Part shown: positions 20,619 to 31,228 of the stretch, piece by piece
How the letters are laid out: each line of letters opens with the position of its first letter
How positions within the stretch are numbered: the stretch's first letter is position 1
Origin: Citrobacter amalonaticus
Lineage (GTDB): Bacteria > Pseudomonadota > Gammaproteobacteria > Enterobacterales > Enterobacteriaceae
NCBI RefSeq assembly: GCF_018252635.1
Contig: NZ_JAGTXM010000004.1
Span: forward strand, 62,001-126,000
Length of the DNA stretch: 64,000 nucleotides
Direction: 5' to 3'
Position numbers and translations under genes: made by a program
The notes under the pieces: generated by a model
Databases searched by the model: none
Seen by the model: the letters and a program-made list of their open reading frames with translations, nothing else
What the model was told of the DNA's origin: nothing

Positions 20619-21374
20619 ATGCGCATGCGAACGTCTTTGGGATTGCTGTTTGGCTTTACGGCAGCGCTGGTTTCCGCCGGTGCAAACAGTGCCGCAACCA
20701 TCCTGCTGTGGCCGATCGATCCCTGGCTGGCGGCTGAGAGCAATGCCACTGAATTGTGGATCCAGAATCAGGGAAATACCCCAACGACGATGCAGGTGCG
20801 TATTGTCCGCTGGCGGCAGGATGATGGTTTCGAACGCTATCAGCCGCAGCAGGATGTGGTCGCCAGTCCGCCGATTGTCCGGATCGAAAAGGGCAGCAAG
20901 CAGCTGATTCGTCTGATTAAACAGTCTCCGGTTCCCGCCGGGGTTGAGCAGGCTTACCGTATTATCGTCGATGAGATCCCACAGCCCGACAGCGGCGATA
21001 AACCGCAAATGGGGTTGAAGGTGCAAATGCGCTATTCGCTACCGCTGTTTGTCTACGGTCAGGGGATCCAGACCTGGGCGCAGGGGGAACATCATGCGCG
21101 GGTGGATCCAGCGAAACTGCGCTGGCGGGTGGTGCGCGGCGACGGACAGCCACAGCTGGAAGTGCGTAATGACAACGACGTGCATCTTCGCTTAAGCAAG
21201 GTCATGCTGCGTCAGAACGGTGCGCAGCACACGATGGCGCAAGGCTTGCTGGGCTATGTCCTGCCAGGCAGTACGCGTCGCTGGCCGCTCCCCGCAGGTG
21301 CTCCCCATCCGGACAGCGTTAGCGCCGCAATCAACGCACAGGGTGGCAAATGGTTGTCTGGTCCCGCCGACTAA
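20619..21374 (+). CDS. Csu-type periplasmic pilus chaperone
   Basis: A PapD-like chaperone (251 residues) that would fold and deliver SCPU pilins to the usher. The signal peptide is MRMRTSLGLLFGFTAALVSAG. N-terminal Ig domain contains LWIQNQGNTP and VRIEKGSKQLIRLIK, and the second domain LEVRNDNDVHLRLSKV. AAAGGGAGAAGTG precedes the ATG. Its 3' end overlaps the usher start by 25 bases. Confidence 0.85.
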   Translation: MRMRTSLGLLFGFTAALVSAGANSAATILLWPIDPWLAAESNATELWIQNQGNTPTTMQVRIVRWRQDDGFERYQPQQDVVASPPIVRIEKGSKQLIRLIKQSPVPAGVEQAYRIIVDEIPQPDSGDKPQMGLKVQMRYSLPLFVYGQGIQTWAQGEHHARVDPAKLRWRVVRGDGQPQLEVRNDNDVHLRLSKVMLRQNGAQHTMAQGLLGYVLPGSTRRWPLPAGAPHPDSVSAAINAQGGKWLSGPAD

Positions 21375-23740
21375 GCGGCTTACTGATGACAACCTCTCTT
21401 ATCATTAGCGGGATCTGTCGTGCAGAGCCAGGTGATGATGCGCTCCCGCCACCACCCGATGCGCGTGCTATCGATCAGCAAGCGGTTTTTCATCTGGCGC
21501 TGATCGTCAACCATTACGATACGCAGCGGGTGGTGCCAGTGATGCAGCGGGCAGGGGAGTTTTACGTCAGCCGGGACGATCTACAACAGGCCGGACTTCC
21601 CGGCGAATACCTTCCTCAGGGTGAGGTGAATGTTTCGCGCTTACCGCAGGTCACGACGCAATACGACAGCAGTGGACAGCGGTTGCTGCTCGGCGTACCG
21701 CAGGACTGGCTACCCGAACGCGCAACGCCGTTTGGCGGTGAGGCTACGGCAAACGACGCGCACAACGGCAGCGGCGCGCTGCTCAATTACGATTTCTACA
21801 GCAGCCATACACAAAACGGCGACAGCCAGGCCTCTGTCTGGCATGAGTTGCGCTTCTTTAACGATGCCGGTTCGCTCTCGTCAACGGGCTACGTGCGGCA
21901 AAATCTGGCCGGGGACGACGATCAGCAGGACGGATACGTGCGCTACGATACGGTATTCACCGCGACCCGTGAGACCGATGCGACGCAATGGCGGGTAGGC
22001 GATGTGGTAAGCGATGCCCTGAGCTGGAGTAATAGCGTGCGGGTGGGCGGCGTCTCGTGGGGGCGCGATTTCTCGTTGCGGCCGGATCTGGTGACCTGGC
22101 CCTTGCCGGAATTCTCCGGTGAAGCGGCGATGCCCACCGCGGTGGATCTTTTCATCAACGGTTACCGGGCTGGTTCAACGGAGCTTCAGCCGGGGCCGTT
22201 TACGCTCACCAATCTGCCCTATATTAATGGCGCCGGTGACGCGGTGGTGGTCACTCGCGACGCGCTGGGTCGCCAGGTGAGCACGACTTTACCGTTTTAC
22301 GTCGCCAGTAATCTGCTCAAAACAGGCGTCAGCGACGGTGCAGTGACTTTGGGCAGCCTGCGCCGCAATTACGGCATCGACAATTTTGACTACGGACCGG
22401 CGGTCGGCAGCGCAAGCTACCGTTACGGGATGAACGATTATCTGACGCTTGAAGGGCATGCCGAGGGCGCGGAAGAACTGGCGCTGGGTGGGGTGGGTTC
22501 GCTGGTCAAACTGGGGCGACTTGGCGTGGTGAATGGCGCATGGACGGAAAGCCGAATGCGCGGCAACAGCGGTAATCAGCTTAACTGGGGTTATCAGTAC
22601 AGTACGGCCGAATTCAGCGTGGCCACCCAGCACTCGCGGCGTGAGCGCGGCTTTGGCAACCTGGCGCTGTACGATCAGACGCCGCGGGTGGATAACGATA
22701 ACCAGCCGCTGGCCTCGTTAAGCCAGCGCAGCGACCAGTATTCGCTGACGTTCAATATGGGCGAATTTGGCAATGTCGGTGCGGCCTGGATTGGCATCCG
22801 CAGTTTTGACTCACAGAAAACAGAACTGCTGAATCTCTCCTGGAGCCGGAATCTGTGGGGAAGCAGCAGTCTTTACCTGTCCGCAAGTCGTGATAATCAG
22901 CAAGGGGACTGGACGCTGGCGATGTCGCTACAAACTCCACTGGGCGAACGGGACAGCGCGGCGGTGTCGATGGAGAAAACCCCCGATGCCGGTCAAACCC
23001 AGCGCATTAATTACAATCACTCGATGCCGACCGACGGTGGGTTTAGCTGGAACCTGGCATGGGCGCGACAGTCTCAGGCGCGGGATTACCAGCAGGCGAC
23101 GCTGGGCTGGCGTAACCGGAATATCGAATTACAGGGGGGAACCTACGGCGTAGGTAATGCCATGACCTGGTGGGGCGAAGCGATGGGATCGCTGGTCTTT
23201 ATGGAAAACCAGCTGTTTGCCGCCAATAAAATCAACGATGCTTTTGTGGTGGTCAGCACCGACGGGCATCCTGATGTGCCGGTCAATTACGAAAACCAGC
23301 CGGTCGGTCACACTAACGATCAGGGCTTTTTGCTGATCAGCGGCGTCTCCGCCTATTACACGGCGAGTTACAGCATTAACACGCTCAATCTGCCTGCCGA
23401 TACCCGCCTGAAAGAGACCGAACGTAAAGTAGCGCTGCGTCGCCAGAGCGGATATCTGATCGATTTCCCGATGGAGCAGGAGCGGGTGGCAAGCGTCATT
23501 TTGCATGATGAGAACGGGCAGGCGCTGCCGGTGGCAAGCCAGGTCATGCGGGATAATAAATCGCCCGCCGTGGTCGGCTATGACGGGATCGTCTGGCTGG
23601 AGAATCTCGACGGCGTGAATCCTCTGCGGGTCGTCACGCCCGACGGGAAACGTTGCGAAAGCACCTTCTCGCTGACCGCGAATCCCGAACATAAACTTCA
23701 GACTTACGGGCCGTTGATCTGCCGCCAGGGGGCCGGATGA
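21350..23740 (+). CDS. Csu-type outer-membrane usher
   Basis: Outer-membrane secretion pore for pilus assembly, 796 residues. After a signal peptide (MVVWSRRLSGLLMTTSLIIS) come the N-terminal chaperone-binding domain, the beta-barrel with usher motifs NYDFYSS, VDLFINGYRAGS and NLPYINGAGDAVVVTRDALGR, then a plug and C-terminal domains. The ATG at 21350 gives a charged n-region; an internal ATG at 21386 would also leave a hydrophobic signal but has no ribosome site. It overlaps its neighbours at both ends. Confidence 0.88.
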   Translation: MVVWSRRLSGLLMTTSLIISGICRAEPGDDALPPPPDARAIDQQAVFHLALIVNHYDTQRVVPVMQRAGEFYVSRDDLQQAGLPGEYLPQGEVNVSRLPQVTTQYDSSGQRLLLGVPQDWLPERATPFGGEATANDAHNGSGALLNYDFYSSHTQNGDSQASVWHELRFFNDAGSLSSTGYVRQNLAGDDDQQDGYVRYDTVFTATRETDATQWRVGDVVSDALSWSNSVRVGGVSWGRDFSLRPDLVTWPLPEFSGEAAMPTAVDLFINGYRAGSTELQPGPFTLTNLPYINGAGDAVVVTRDALGRQVSTTLPFYVASNLLKTGVSDGAVTLGSLRRNYGIDNFDYGPAVGSASYRYGMNDYLTLEGHAEGAEELALGGVGSLVKLGRLGVVNGAWTESRMRGNSGNQLNWGYQYSTAEFSVATQHSRRERGFGNLALYDQTPRVDNDNQPLASLSQRSDQYSLTFNMGEFGNVGAAWIGIRSFDSQKTELLNLSWSRNLWGSSSLYLSASRDNQQGDWTLAMSLQTPLGERDSAAVSMEKTPDAGQTQRINYNHSMPTDGGFSWNLAWARQSQARDYQQATLGWRNRNIELQGGTYGVGNAMTWWGEAMGSLVFMENQLFAANKINDAFVVVSTDGHPDVPVNYENQPVGHTNDQGFLLISGVSAYYTASYSINTLNLPADTRLKETERKVALRRQSGYLIDFPMEQERVASVILHDENGQALPVASQVMRDNKSPAVVGYDGIVWLENLDGVNPLRVVTPDGKRCESTFSLTANPEHKLQTYGPLICRQGAG

Positions 23741-24699
23741 TCGGACGGGTGCTGTTGTTGCTATTACTGACGGCTGCGCCGGGGGCCTGGGCTGCCTGTA
23801 GCGTGAGCACCACGACGGGGGCCTTCGGCAGCGTCTCCTCCTTTACCGTCAACAGTGCGGAACAGGCGACCAGCGCCAATCTGCTGGTGCAATGCGACGT
23901 GGTGTTGGGGTTACTGAATAACGATATGGTGACGCTCACCTATACCGGAGCGACGGTGTCAACAGGTACCCGCGCCAGCCTCAAGCGCACGGACAATACC
24001 ACCGTGACGGACGTGGTGCCGGTGCGCCTGTGCGGTCAGTCCGGCTGCGCCAGTAACAGCGAGATCGCCATCGGCGGCAGCTATACCTGGAGTGGCAGCA
24101 CGCTGTTAGCGCTGTTAGGTTCCACCCGCTTTACGTTACCGCTTTTCTTTCGCACCAGTACCGGACAGAACGTCAGCGCCGGGCCGTATCAGGTGACGCT
24201 CAATTTCAACGTCTATTACAACATCTGTCAGGTGGGCGCGCTGGGGCTGTGCGTCACCACGCAAACCAATACGGTCGCGACTACGATGCAACTTAACCTG
24301 ACGGTGACCAATGACTGCATCACCCTCAACGCGCCGAACGTCAATTTCGGCAGTGCGCCGCTGGTGAACAACTTTCCCGCCATTTCGCAGACGGTTTCTA
24401 TTACCTGTACCAAGGGCAGTACCTACACGGTAGGCATTAATAACGGCAGCTATGCCAACGGTAATGTGCGCAATATGGCGAGCGGCAACAACCGCCTGAG
24501 CTACGAAATTTACAAAGCGAGCACCACCAACCGCTGGGGGAGTGTCGGTACGGAACGCTGGGCCAGCAGCGCCTCCTCTTCCGCCAGTAGCGACGGTCTG
24601 TTGCGAACCTACAATTACACCGCCAGAGTATTACCCACCCAATCGACGCCTCCCGCCGGGACTTACACCGACACGGTGGTAGTCGATATCGCCTTCTGA
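23737..24699 (+). CDS. Csu-type two-domain tip adhesin
   Basis: A 320-residue exported protein with two SCPU-like domains: residues about 20-155 (ACSVSTTTGAFG) and about 175-320 (NDCITLNAPNVNFGSAP through GTYTDTVVVDIAF). This architecture matches CsuE, the tip adhesin that binds hydrophobic surfaces in Acinetobacter. The signal peptide is MIGRVLLLLLLTAAPGAWA. It overlaps the usher stop by 4 bases (ATGA) and closes the operon. Confidence 0.83.
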   Translation: MIGRVLLLLLLTAAPGAWAACSVSTTTGAFGSVSSFTVNSAEQATSANLLVQCDVVLGLLNNDMVTLTYTGATVSTGTRASLKRTDNTTVTDVVPVRLCGQSGCASNSEIAIGGSYTWSGSTLLALLGSTRFTLPLFFRTSTGQNVSAGPYQVTLNFNVYYNICQVGALGLCVTTQTNTVATTMQLNLTVTNDCITLNAPNVNFGSAPLVNNFPAISQTVSITCTKGSTYTVGINNGSYANGNVRNMASGNNRLSYEIYKASTTNRWGSVGTERWASSASSSASSDGLLRTYNYTARVLPTQSTPPAGTYTDTVVVDIAF

Positions 24700-24722
24700 C
24701 CTGGATTTCCCTTTCGCAAACG

Positions 24723-24749
24723 TAAAGTTCTTATCAAGGGTGCCGATAA
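24723..24749 (+). promoter_or_regulatory. Sigma28 promoter for tar-tap-cheRBYZ
   Basis: TAAA (24723-24726), 15 bases, GCCGATAA (24742-24749): a perfect sigma28 promoter ending 31 bases before the tar start. Confidence 0.92.
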
Positions 24750-24780
24750 CGTTGTTAACTCGTTTTCAGGAAGGTGCCTT

Positions 24781-26442
24781 ATGTTTAACCGTATCCGCGT
24801 TGTCACAATGCTGATGATGGTGCTGGGGGTTTTCGCACTGCTACAGCTTGTCTCTGGTGGTTTGCTGTTTTCGTCATTACAGCAGAATCAAAAAAGTTTT
24901 GTTATTTCCAACGATCTACGCCAACAGCAGAGTGAACTGACCTCGACATGGGATCTGATGCTGCAAACGCGTATTAACCTCAGCCGTTCCTCTGCACGCA
25001 TGATGATGGATGCGAACAATCAGCAGAGCAGCGCAAAAAACGATCTGCTGAAGAGCGCGAAAAATTCACTGGCTCAGGCGGCAGAGCACTACGCCAGGTT
25101 TAAATCTATCGATCCGCTGCCAGAGATGGCTGAAGTCAGTAGCAATGTGGACGAAAAATACCAGAAATATTTTGCCGGTTTAACCGAACTGGTGCAGTTC
25201 CTGGAAAGCGGCAACATGGATGCCTTCTTCGCGCAACCTACGCAGGGGATGCAAAACGGCCTTGGCGACGCCAAGAGCAAATACGCCAGCGTCAGCGAAA
25301 AACTTTATCGTCAGGCGTTTGATGAAAGCGCGCGCGATTACCAGTTTGCGCAGTGGCAACTTGGCATTCTGGCGGTAGTGTTGGTGCTGATCCTGGTGGT
25401 GGTGTGGTACGGCATTCGTCATACCTTGCTTAACCCGCTTTCCAGAGTTATCGCCCATATTCGTGAAATTGCTGGCGGTAATCTGACTAACACCCTGACC
25501 GTCGCCGGACGTAATGAGATTGGCGAACTGGCTGGCAGCGTCGATCACATGCAACGTTCGCTGGTAGAAACCGTCACTCAGGTGCGCGAAGGTTCCGATG
25601 CCATTTACTCCGGCACGACGGAAATCGCTACTGGCAACACCGATCTTTCATCGCGGACCGAACAACAGGCATCGGCGCTGGAAGAGACGGCGGCCAGCAT
25701 GGAAGAGTTGACCGCGACGGTGAAACAGAACGCCGACAATGCCCGACAGGCATCGCAACTGGCGCAGAGCGCGTCGGAAACCGCGCAGCACGGCGGCAAA
25801 GTGGTGGATAACGTCGTCAAAACGATGCACGAAATTGCCGGCAGCTCGAAGAAAATTGCCGACATCATTAGCGTCATCGACGGTATTGCCTTCCAGACCA
25901 ACATCCTGGCACTGAACGCGGCGGTAGAAGCTGCGCGAGCAGGTGAGCAGGGGCGTGGCTTTGCGGTGGTCGCCGGTGAGGTACGTAACCTGGCCAGCCG
26001 CAGTGCACAGGCGGCAAAAGAGATCAAAGCGCTGATTGAAGATTCCGTTTCACGCGTGGATACCGGCTCCGTACTGGTCGAAAGCGCGGGCGAGACCATG
26101 AACGATATCGTCAATGCGGTGACCCGCGTGACCGACATTATGGGCGAAATCGCCTCGGCTTCTGATGAACAAAGCCGCGGCATCGATCAGGTGGCGCTGG
26201 CGGTTTCCGAGATGGACCGTGTGACGCAGCAAAACGCCGCGCTGGTCCAGGAATCTGCTGCTGCCGCAGCGGCACTCGAAGAACAGGCCAGCCGTCTGAC
26301 GATGGCGGTATCCGCCTTTCGCCTTGCCGCGCGTCCTTATGCGGTAAAAGCCAAAGAAGAACGGACTTCTGCTGACGTGCCCCGCACGGCGCAGAAGTCC
26401 TCGTTAAGCATGGAGCACGATACTAACTGGGAAACATTTTGA
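24781..26442 (+). CDS. tar: Aspartate chemoreceptor Tar
   Basis: Inner-membrane methyl-accepting chemoreceptor, 553 residues. TM1 spans about 8-30, the periplasmic four-helix sensor carries [17 protein letters not shown] (the aspartate-site arginine region), TM2 near 190-212, then HAMP and the signalling domain with hairpin tip [21 protein letters not shown]. The C-terminus ends NWETF, the tether for CheR and CheB. Closest to E. coli Tar by the N-terminus and tail. First gene after the pilus insertion. Confidence 0.93.
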   Translation: MFNRIRVVTMLMMVLGVFALLQLVSGGLLFSSLQQNQKSFVISNDLRQQQSELTSTWDLMLQTRINLSRSSARMMMDANNQQSSAKNDLLKSAKNSLAQAAEHYARFKSIDPLPEMAEVSSNVDEKYQKYFAGLTELVQFLESGNMDAFFAQPTQGMQNGLGDAKSKYASVSEKLYRQAFDESARDYQFAQWQLGILAVVLVLILVVVWYGIRHTLLNPLSRVIAHIREIAGGNLTNTLTVAGRNEIGELAGSVDHMQRSLVETVTQVREGSDAIYSGTTEIATGNTDLSSRTEQQASALEETAASMEELTATVKQNADNARQASQLAQSASETAQHGGKVVDNVVKTMHEIAGSSKKIADIISVIDGIAFQTNILALNAAVEAARAGEQGRGFAVVAGEVRNLASRSAQAAKEIKALIEDSVSRVDTGSVLVESAGETMNDIVNAVTRVTDIMGEIASASDEQSRGIDQVALAVSEMDRVTQQNAALVQESAAAAAALEEQASRLTMAVSAFRLAARPYAVKAKEERTSADVPRTAQKSSLSMEHDTNWETF

Positions 26443-26486
26443 CTGAACTTTAACACTGCGGCCGTTGCCGCCTGATGGGAGCGTTG

Positions 26487-28088
26487 ATGTTTAATCGTAT
26501 TCGAATCTCGACCACGCTGTTTTTGATTTTGATCCTCTGCGGTGTATTGCAGATTGGCAGTAATGGCTTGTCTTTCTGGGCATTTCGGGACGGTTTTCAG
26601 AGCCTGAATCAGGTCGAGCAGAGTAATCAGCAACGCGCGGCGCTGGCACAAACGCGCGCCGTTTTATTACAGGCGAGTACCGCCCTGAACAAGGCCGGGA
26701 CATTAACGGCGCTGAGCTATCCGCCCGATGACATCAAAAGCCTGATGGCCATCGCGCGCGAGAGCCTGGCGCAGTCCGGCTCGCTGTTTAACAGCTTCAG
26801 GGCGATAGAGGCGAATACCCCAGAGGGGAAAGCCTTGCAGGAGGCAACGGAGAAAAGCTTCACCCAGTGGCACAGCGATCTGGAGCATCAGGCCACCTGG
26901 CTTGAGAATAACCAACTGTCAGACTTTCTGACCGCGCCGGTGCAGGCTTCGCAGGACGCCTTTGACGTTAACTTTAACGCCTGGCAGCAGAACATTAATC
27001 ATGTGCTGGTGGTGGCGGGGCAACAGAGCAAGAACAACTATCACATGTCGGCGGCAATCTTTATCAGCATGGTGATAATTGCTGCACTGTTAACCACCGG
27101 GGCGCTGTTCTGGTCGCGCAAAATGATCGTCCAGCCGCTGGCGATTATCGGCAGCCATTTTGACAGCATTGCCGAGGGTAACCTGGCGCGTCCGATTGCG
27201 GTTTACGGGCGTAATGAGATTTCGGCGATTTTCGCCAGTCTGAAGGCGATGCAACAGGCGCTGCGGGAAACCGTCAGCGACGTGCGCCAGGGCAGTCTGG
27301 CAATGCACACCGGGATTTCGGAAATCGCGATGGGCAATAACGATCTCTCTTCACGCACCGAACAGCAGGCGGCGTCGCTGGCGCAGACCGCGGCCAGCAT
27401 GGAGCAGTTAACCGCCACCGTCGGTCAGAACGCCGACAATGCGCGCCAGGCCTCCGGGCTTGCAAAAAGCGCGGCCGATACGGCGAAAACCGGTGGCGAA
27501 CAGGCCACAAATGTCGCCAGTACGATGCAGGCGATTGCCGCCAGTTCGCAAAAGATTGGCGACATCATCGGCGTGATCGACGGAATTGCCTTCCAGACCA
27601 ATATTCTGGCGCTCAACGCAGCGGTTGAAGCGGCGCGGGCCGGTGAGCAAGGACGTGGATTTGCCGTGGTTGCCGGAGAAGTGCGCAACCTGGCGAGTCG
27701 TAGCGCTCAGGCAGCGAAAGAGATTAAAGGGTTGATTGAAGAGTCGGTGAACCGCGTCCACCAGGGATCGCAACTCGTCAATACCGCAGCCCACACCATG
27801 ACGGAAATCGTGAGTTCAGTTACCCGGGTTAACGACATCATGGGCGAGATTGCCTCGGCGTCAGACGAACAGCGCAGAGGGATTGAGCAGGTAGCGCAGG
27901 CAGTCACCCAGATGGATCAGGTGACGCAACAGAACGCCGCGCTGGTGGAAGAAGCCGCCGCGGCGACTGATCAACTCGCGCATCAGGCCGACACGCTGTC
28001 CGCCCGTGTGGCGGTATTCAAACTTGAAGAACAGGTTGTAACACACCAAGAATCGGCACCGCCGCAGGCTGTGCCCGTTGTATCCTGA
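26487..28088 (+). CDS. tap: Dipeptide/pyrimidine chemoreceptor Tap
   Basis: Second chemoreceptor of the operon; 533 residues from MFNRIRISTTLFLILILCG, equal to E. coli Tap. It has TM1, periplasmic sensor, TM2 (about 190-212), HAMP and the standard signalling tip. The C-terminus ends PVVS and lacks the NWETF tether, so it depends on Tar for methylation, as known for Tap. The ATG at 26487 is used; an upstream ATG at 26475 would add four residues. Confidence 0.92.
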   Translation: MFNRIRISTTLFLILILCGVLQIGSNGLSFWAFRDGFQSLNQVEQSNQQRAALAQTRAVLLQASTALNKAGTLTALSYPPDDIKSLMAIARESLAQSGSLFNSFRAIEANTPEGKALQEATEKSFTQWHSDLEHQATWLENNQLSDFLTAPVQASQDAFDVNFNAWQQNINHVLVVAGQQSKNNYHMSAAIFISMVIIAALLTTGALFWSRKMIVQPLAIIGSHFDSIAEGNLARPIAVYGRNEISAIFASLKAMQQALRETVSDVRQGSLAMHTGISEIAMGNNDLSSRTEQQAASLAQTAASMEQLTATVGQNADNARQASGLAKSAADTAKTGGEQATNVASTMQAIAASSQKIGDIIGVIDGIAFQTNILALNAAVEAARAGEQGRGFAVVAGEVRNLASRSAQAAKEIKGLIEESVNRVHQGSQLVNTAAHTMTEIVSSVTRVNDIMGEIASASDEQRRGIEQVAQAVTQMDQVTQQNAALVEEAAAATDQLAHQADTLSARVAVFKLEEQVVTHQESAPPQAVPVVS

Positions 28089-28107
28089 ATGTGATTGAGA
28101 AGGCGCT

Positions 28108-28974
28108 ATGACATCATCTCTGCCCAATGGGCAAACGTCATTATTGTTACAGATGACCCAGCGCCTTGCGCTGTCCGACGCGCACTTTCGTCGGATATGT
28201 CAATTAATCTACCAGCGCGCGGGGATCGTGCTGGCGGACCACAAGCGGGATATGGTTTATAACCGCCTGGTTCGTCGACTGCGTACGCTGGGGCTGGATG
28301 ATTTTGGCGACTATCTCAGCGTGTTGGAAGCAAATCAAAGCAGCGCAGAGTGGCAGGCTTTTATCAACTCGTTGACCACCAACCTGACAGCCTTCTTCCG
28401 CGAAGGGCACCACTTTCCGGTATTAGCGGAAAGTGCCCGTCGCCACAGTGGCGAATATCGGGTCTGGAGCGCTGCGGCATCGACCGGTGAAGAGCCGTAC
28501 AGTATCGCCATTACGCTGGCCGATACGTTGGGTACGGCACCGGGGCGCTGGAAGGTTTTTGCCAGCGATATCGATACCGAAGTGCTGGAAAAGGCCCGCA
28601 GCGGGATTTATCGGCTGGATGAACTGAAGACCCTGTCGCCGCAGCAGCTCCAGCGCTATTTCATGCGCGGAACGGGCCCGCATGACGGGCTGGTGCGTGT
28701 GCGTCAGGAGCTGGCAAGCCATGTCGAGTTTTCTGTGATTAACCTGCTCGATAAGCAGTACAACGTGCCGGGGCCGTTCGACGCCATTTTCTGCCGCAAT
28801 GTCATGATCTATTTCGATAAAACGACGCAGCAGGACATCCTGCGCCGTTTTGTCCCTCTTCTTAAGCCTGATGGTCTGCTGTTTGCCGGACATTCAGAGA
28901 ACTTTAGTAACCTCGTGCGCGACTTTAGCCTGCGCGGGCAAACGGTTTATGCGCTGAGTAAGGGTAAAGCATGA
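28108..28974 (+). CDS. cheR: Chemoreceptor methyltransferase CheR
   Basis: Cytosolic S-adenosylmethionine-dependent methyltransferase that methylates receptor glutamates. 288 residues: the helical N-domain ([18 protein letters not shown]) then the SAM domain with [16 protein letters not shown] and [13 protein letters not shown]. It recognises the NWETF tail of Tar. Overlaps cheB by 4 bases. Confidence 0.97.
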   Translation: MTSSLPNGQTSLLLQMTQRLALSDAHFRRICQLIYQRAGIVLADHKRDMVYNRLVRRLRTLGLDDFGDYLSVLEANQSSAEWQAFINSLTTNLTAFFREGHHFPVLAESARRHSGEYRVWSAAASTGEEPYSIAITLADTLGTAPGRWKVFASDIDTEVLEKARSGIYRLDELKTLSPQQLQRYFMRGTGPHDGLVRVRQELASHVEFSVINLLDKQYNVPGPFDAIFCRNVMIYFDKTTQQDILRRFVPLLKPDGLLFAGHSENFSNLVRDFSLRGQTVYALSKGKA

Positions 28975-30020
28975 GTAAAATCAGGGTGTTGTCGGTCGAT
29001 GATTCTGCATTGATGCGTCAAATCATGACCGAAATTATTAATAGCCATAGCGACATGGAGATGGTGGCCACCGCGCCCGATCCGCTCGTCGCCCGGGACT
29101 TGATCAAGAAATATAACCCTGACGTGCTGACGCTGGACGTCGAAATGCCGCGGATGGATGGTCTCGATTTTCTCGAAAAGCTGATGCGATTACGTCCGAT
29201 GCCGGTGGTGATGGTGTCGTCGCTGACGGGGAAAGGATCGGAAGTGACGCTACGGGCGCTGGAACTGGGGGCGATCGATTTTGTTACTAAACCGCAGTTG
29301 GGGATCCGCGAAGGGATGCTGGCATACAGCGAGATGATTGCGGAGAAAGTGCGAACGGCGTCACGTGCACGTCTGACGGCTCATAAACCGCTCGCGGCGC
29401 CAGCGACCTTAAAGGCGGGACCGCTGCTCAGCTCGGAAAAGTTGATTGCGATTGGTGCTTCAACGGGCGGCACCGAGGCCATTCGCCATGTGCTGCAGCC
29501 GCTGCCGCTCTCCAGCCCGGCGGTCATTATTACGCAGCATATGCCCCCAGGCTTTACCCGTTCGTTTGCCGAGCGTCTGAACAAACTGTGTCAGATAGTC
29601 GTGAAAGAGGCGGAGGACGGCGAGCGTGTTTTACCGGGGCACGCCTACATTGCGCCCGGTGATAAACACATGGAGCTGGCGCGCAGTGGGGCTAACTACC
29701 AAATCAAAATTCATGACGGTCCGCCGGTTAACCGGCACCGGCCGTCGGTGGATGTACTGTTTCATTCGGTAGCGATTCATGCGGGGCGCAACGCCGTCGG
29801 GGTGATCCTGACGGGAATGGGCAACGACGGCGCCGCCGGAATGTTAGCGATGCACCAGGCAGGCGCCTGGACGATTGCACAAAATGAAGCAAGTTGTGTG
29901 GTGTTCGGCATGCCGCGCGAAGCCATCAATATGGGTGGCGTCAGCGAAGTGGTCGATCTTAGTCAGGTAAGCCAGCAGATGCTGGCGAAAATCAGTGCCG
30001 GACAGGCAATACGTATTTGA
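28971..30020 (+). CDS. cheB: Chemoreceptor methylesterase/deamidase CheB
   Basis: Removes receptor methyl groups and deamidates glutamines. The receiver domain has Asp56 ([11 protein letters not shown]) and the C-terminal esterase domain has the triad Ser164 ([10 protein letters not shown]), His190 (ITQHMPPG) and Asp286 (GMGNDG), numbered exactly as in E. coli. 349 residues; 4-base overlap with cheR. Confidence 0.97.
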   Translation: MSKIRVLSVDDSALMRQIMTEIINSHSDMEMVATAPDPLVARDLIKKYNPDVLTLDVEMPRMDGLDFLEKLMRLRPMPVVMVSSLTGKGSEVTLRALELGAIDFVTKPQLGIREGMLAYSEMIAEKVRTASRARLTAHKPLAAPATLKAGPLLSSEKLIAIGASTGGTEAIRHVLQPLPLSSPAVIITQHMPPGFTRSFAERLNKLCQIVVKEAEDGERVLPGHAYIAPGDKHMELARSGANYQIKIHDGPPVNRHRPSVDVLFHSVAIHAGRNAVGVILTGMGNDGAAGMLAMHQAGAWTIAQNEASCVVFGMPREAINMGGVSEVVDLSQVSQQMLAKISAGQAIRI

Positions 30021-30031
30021 ATCAGGAGTAA

Positions 30032-30427
<396 letters not shown>

Positions 30428-30437
30428 GGGGCTGATT

Positions 30438-31082
30438 ATGATGCAACCACAGATTAAACCCGTAGATGAACATTCTGCCGGGGATATCATTGCCCGCATT
30501 GGTAGCCTGACCCGTATGCTGCGTGACAGCCTGCGCGAACTGGGTCTGGACCAGGCCATCGCCGAAGCGGCAGAGGCCATTCCCGATGCCCGTGATCGTC
30601 TGGACTATGTGGTACAGATGACCGCGCAGGCGGCTGAACGCGCCCTGAACAGCGTTGAAGCCTCTCAGCCGCATCAGGACGAAATGGAAAAAGGGGCGAA
30701 GGCGCTGAGCAAGCGCTGGGACGAGTGGTTTGAAAACCCGATTGAGCTTTCTGACGCCCGCGAGTTGGTGACGGACACCCGAAAATACCTCGGCGATGTG
30801 CCCGGGCATACCAGTTTTACTAACGCGCAGTTGCTCGACATCATGATGGCGCAGGACTTTCAGGACCTGACCGGTCAGGTCATCAAACGCATGATGGATG
30901 TGATTCAGGAGATCGAACGTCAGCTGCTGATGGTACTGCTGGAAAACATTCCTGAGCAGGGCGCTCGCCCTAAACGCGAAAGCGAGAGCCTGCTCAACGG
31001 CCCACAGGTAGATACCACCAAAGCGGGCGTGGTCGCCAGTCAGGACCAGGTTGACGATCTGCTGGATAGTCTCGGGTTCTGA
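30438..31082 (+). CDS. cheZ: CheY-P phosphatase CheZ
   Basis: Accelerates CheY-P dephosphorylation and binds CheA-S. The 214-residue helical protein keeps Asp143 and Gln147 in [15 protein letters not shown] and the C-terminal CheY-binding helix [13 protein letters not shown]. Start ATG 30438 gives the E. coli length; longer forms overlap cheY. Confidence 0.97.
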   Translation: MMQPQIKPVDEHSAGDIIARIGSLTRMLRDSLRELGLDQAIAEAAEAIPDARDRLDYVVQMTAQAAERALNSVEASQPHQDEMEKGAKALSKRWDEWFENPIELSDARELVTDTRKYLGDVPGHTSFTNAQLLDIMMAQDFQDLTGQVIKRMMDVIQEIERQLLMVLLENIPEQGARPKRESESLLNGPQVDTTKAGVVASQDQVDDLLDSLGF

Positions 31083-31090
31083 TTCCTCTC

Positions 31091-31123
31091 TGGCCGGATG
31101 GTGGGCATTCTCATCCGGCTATC
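31091..31123. repeat. REP element between cheZ and flhB
   Basis: GCCGGATG (31093-31100) and CATCCGGC (31112-31119) form a REP hairpin just after cheZ. The FlhDC-dependent flhB promoter should lie in the remainder of the gap to 31228. Confidence 0.75.
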
Positions 31124-31228
31124 TGGCTTAAGGCCATAAACCCCGCCCTTTTTGCTGCTTACTCTTGCCATTAACTCAATACCGTTCTGGCATCATTTTC
31201 GCTCATAAACCCATCCAGGATCTGATGC

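Noticed and set aside
23129-23692. 187-codon minus ORF over the usher gene
   Set aside because: Shadow of the usher reading frame; no independent evidence.
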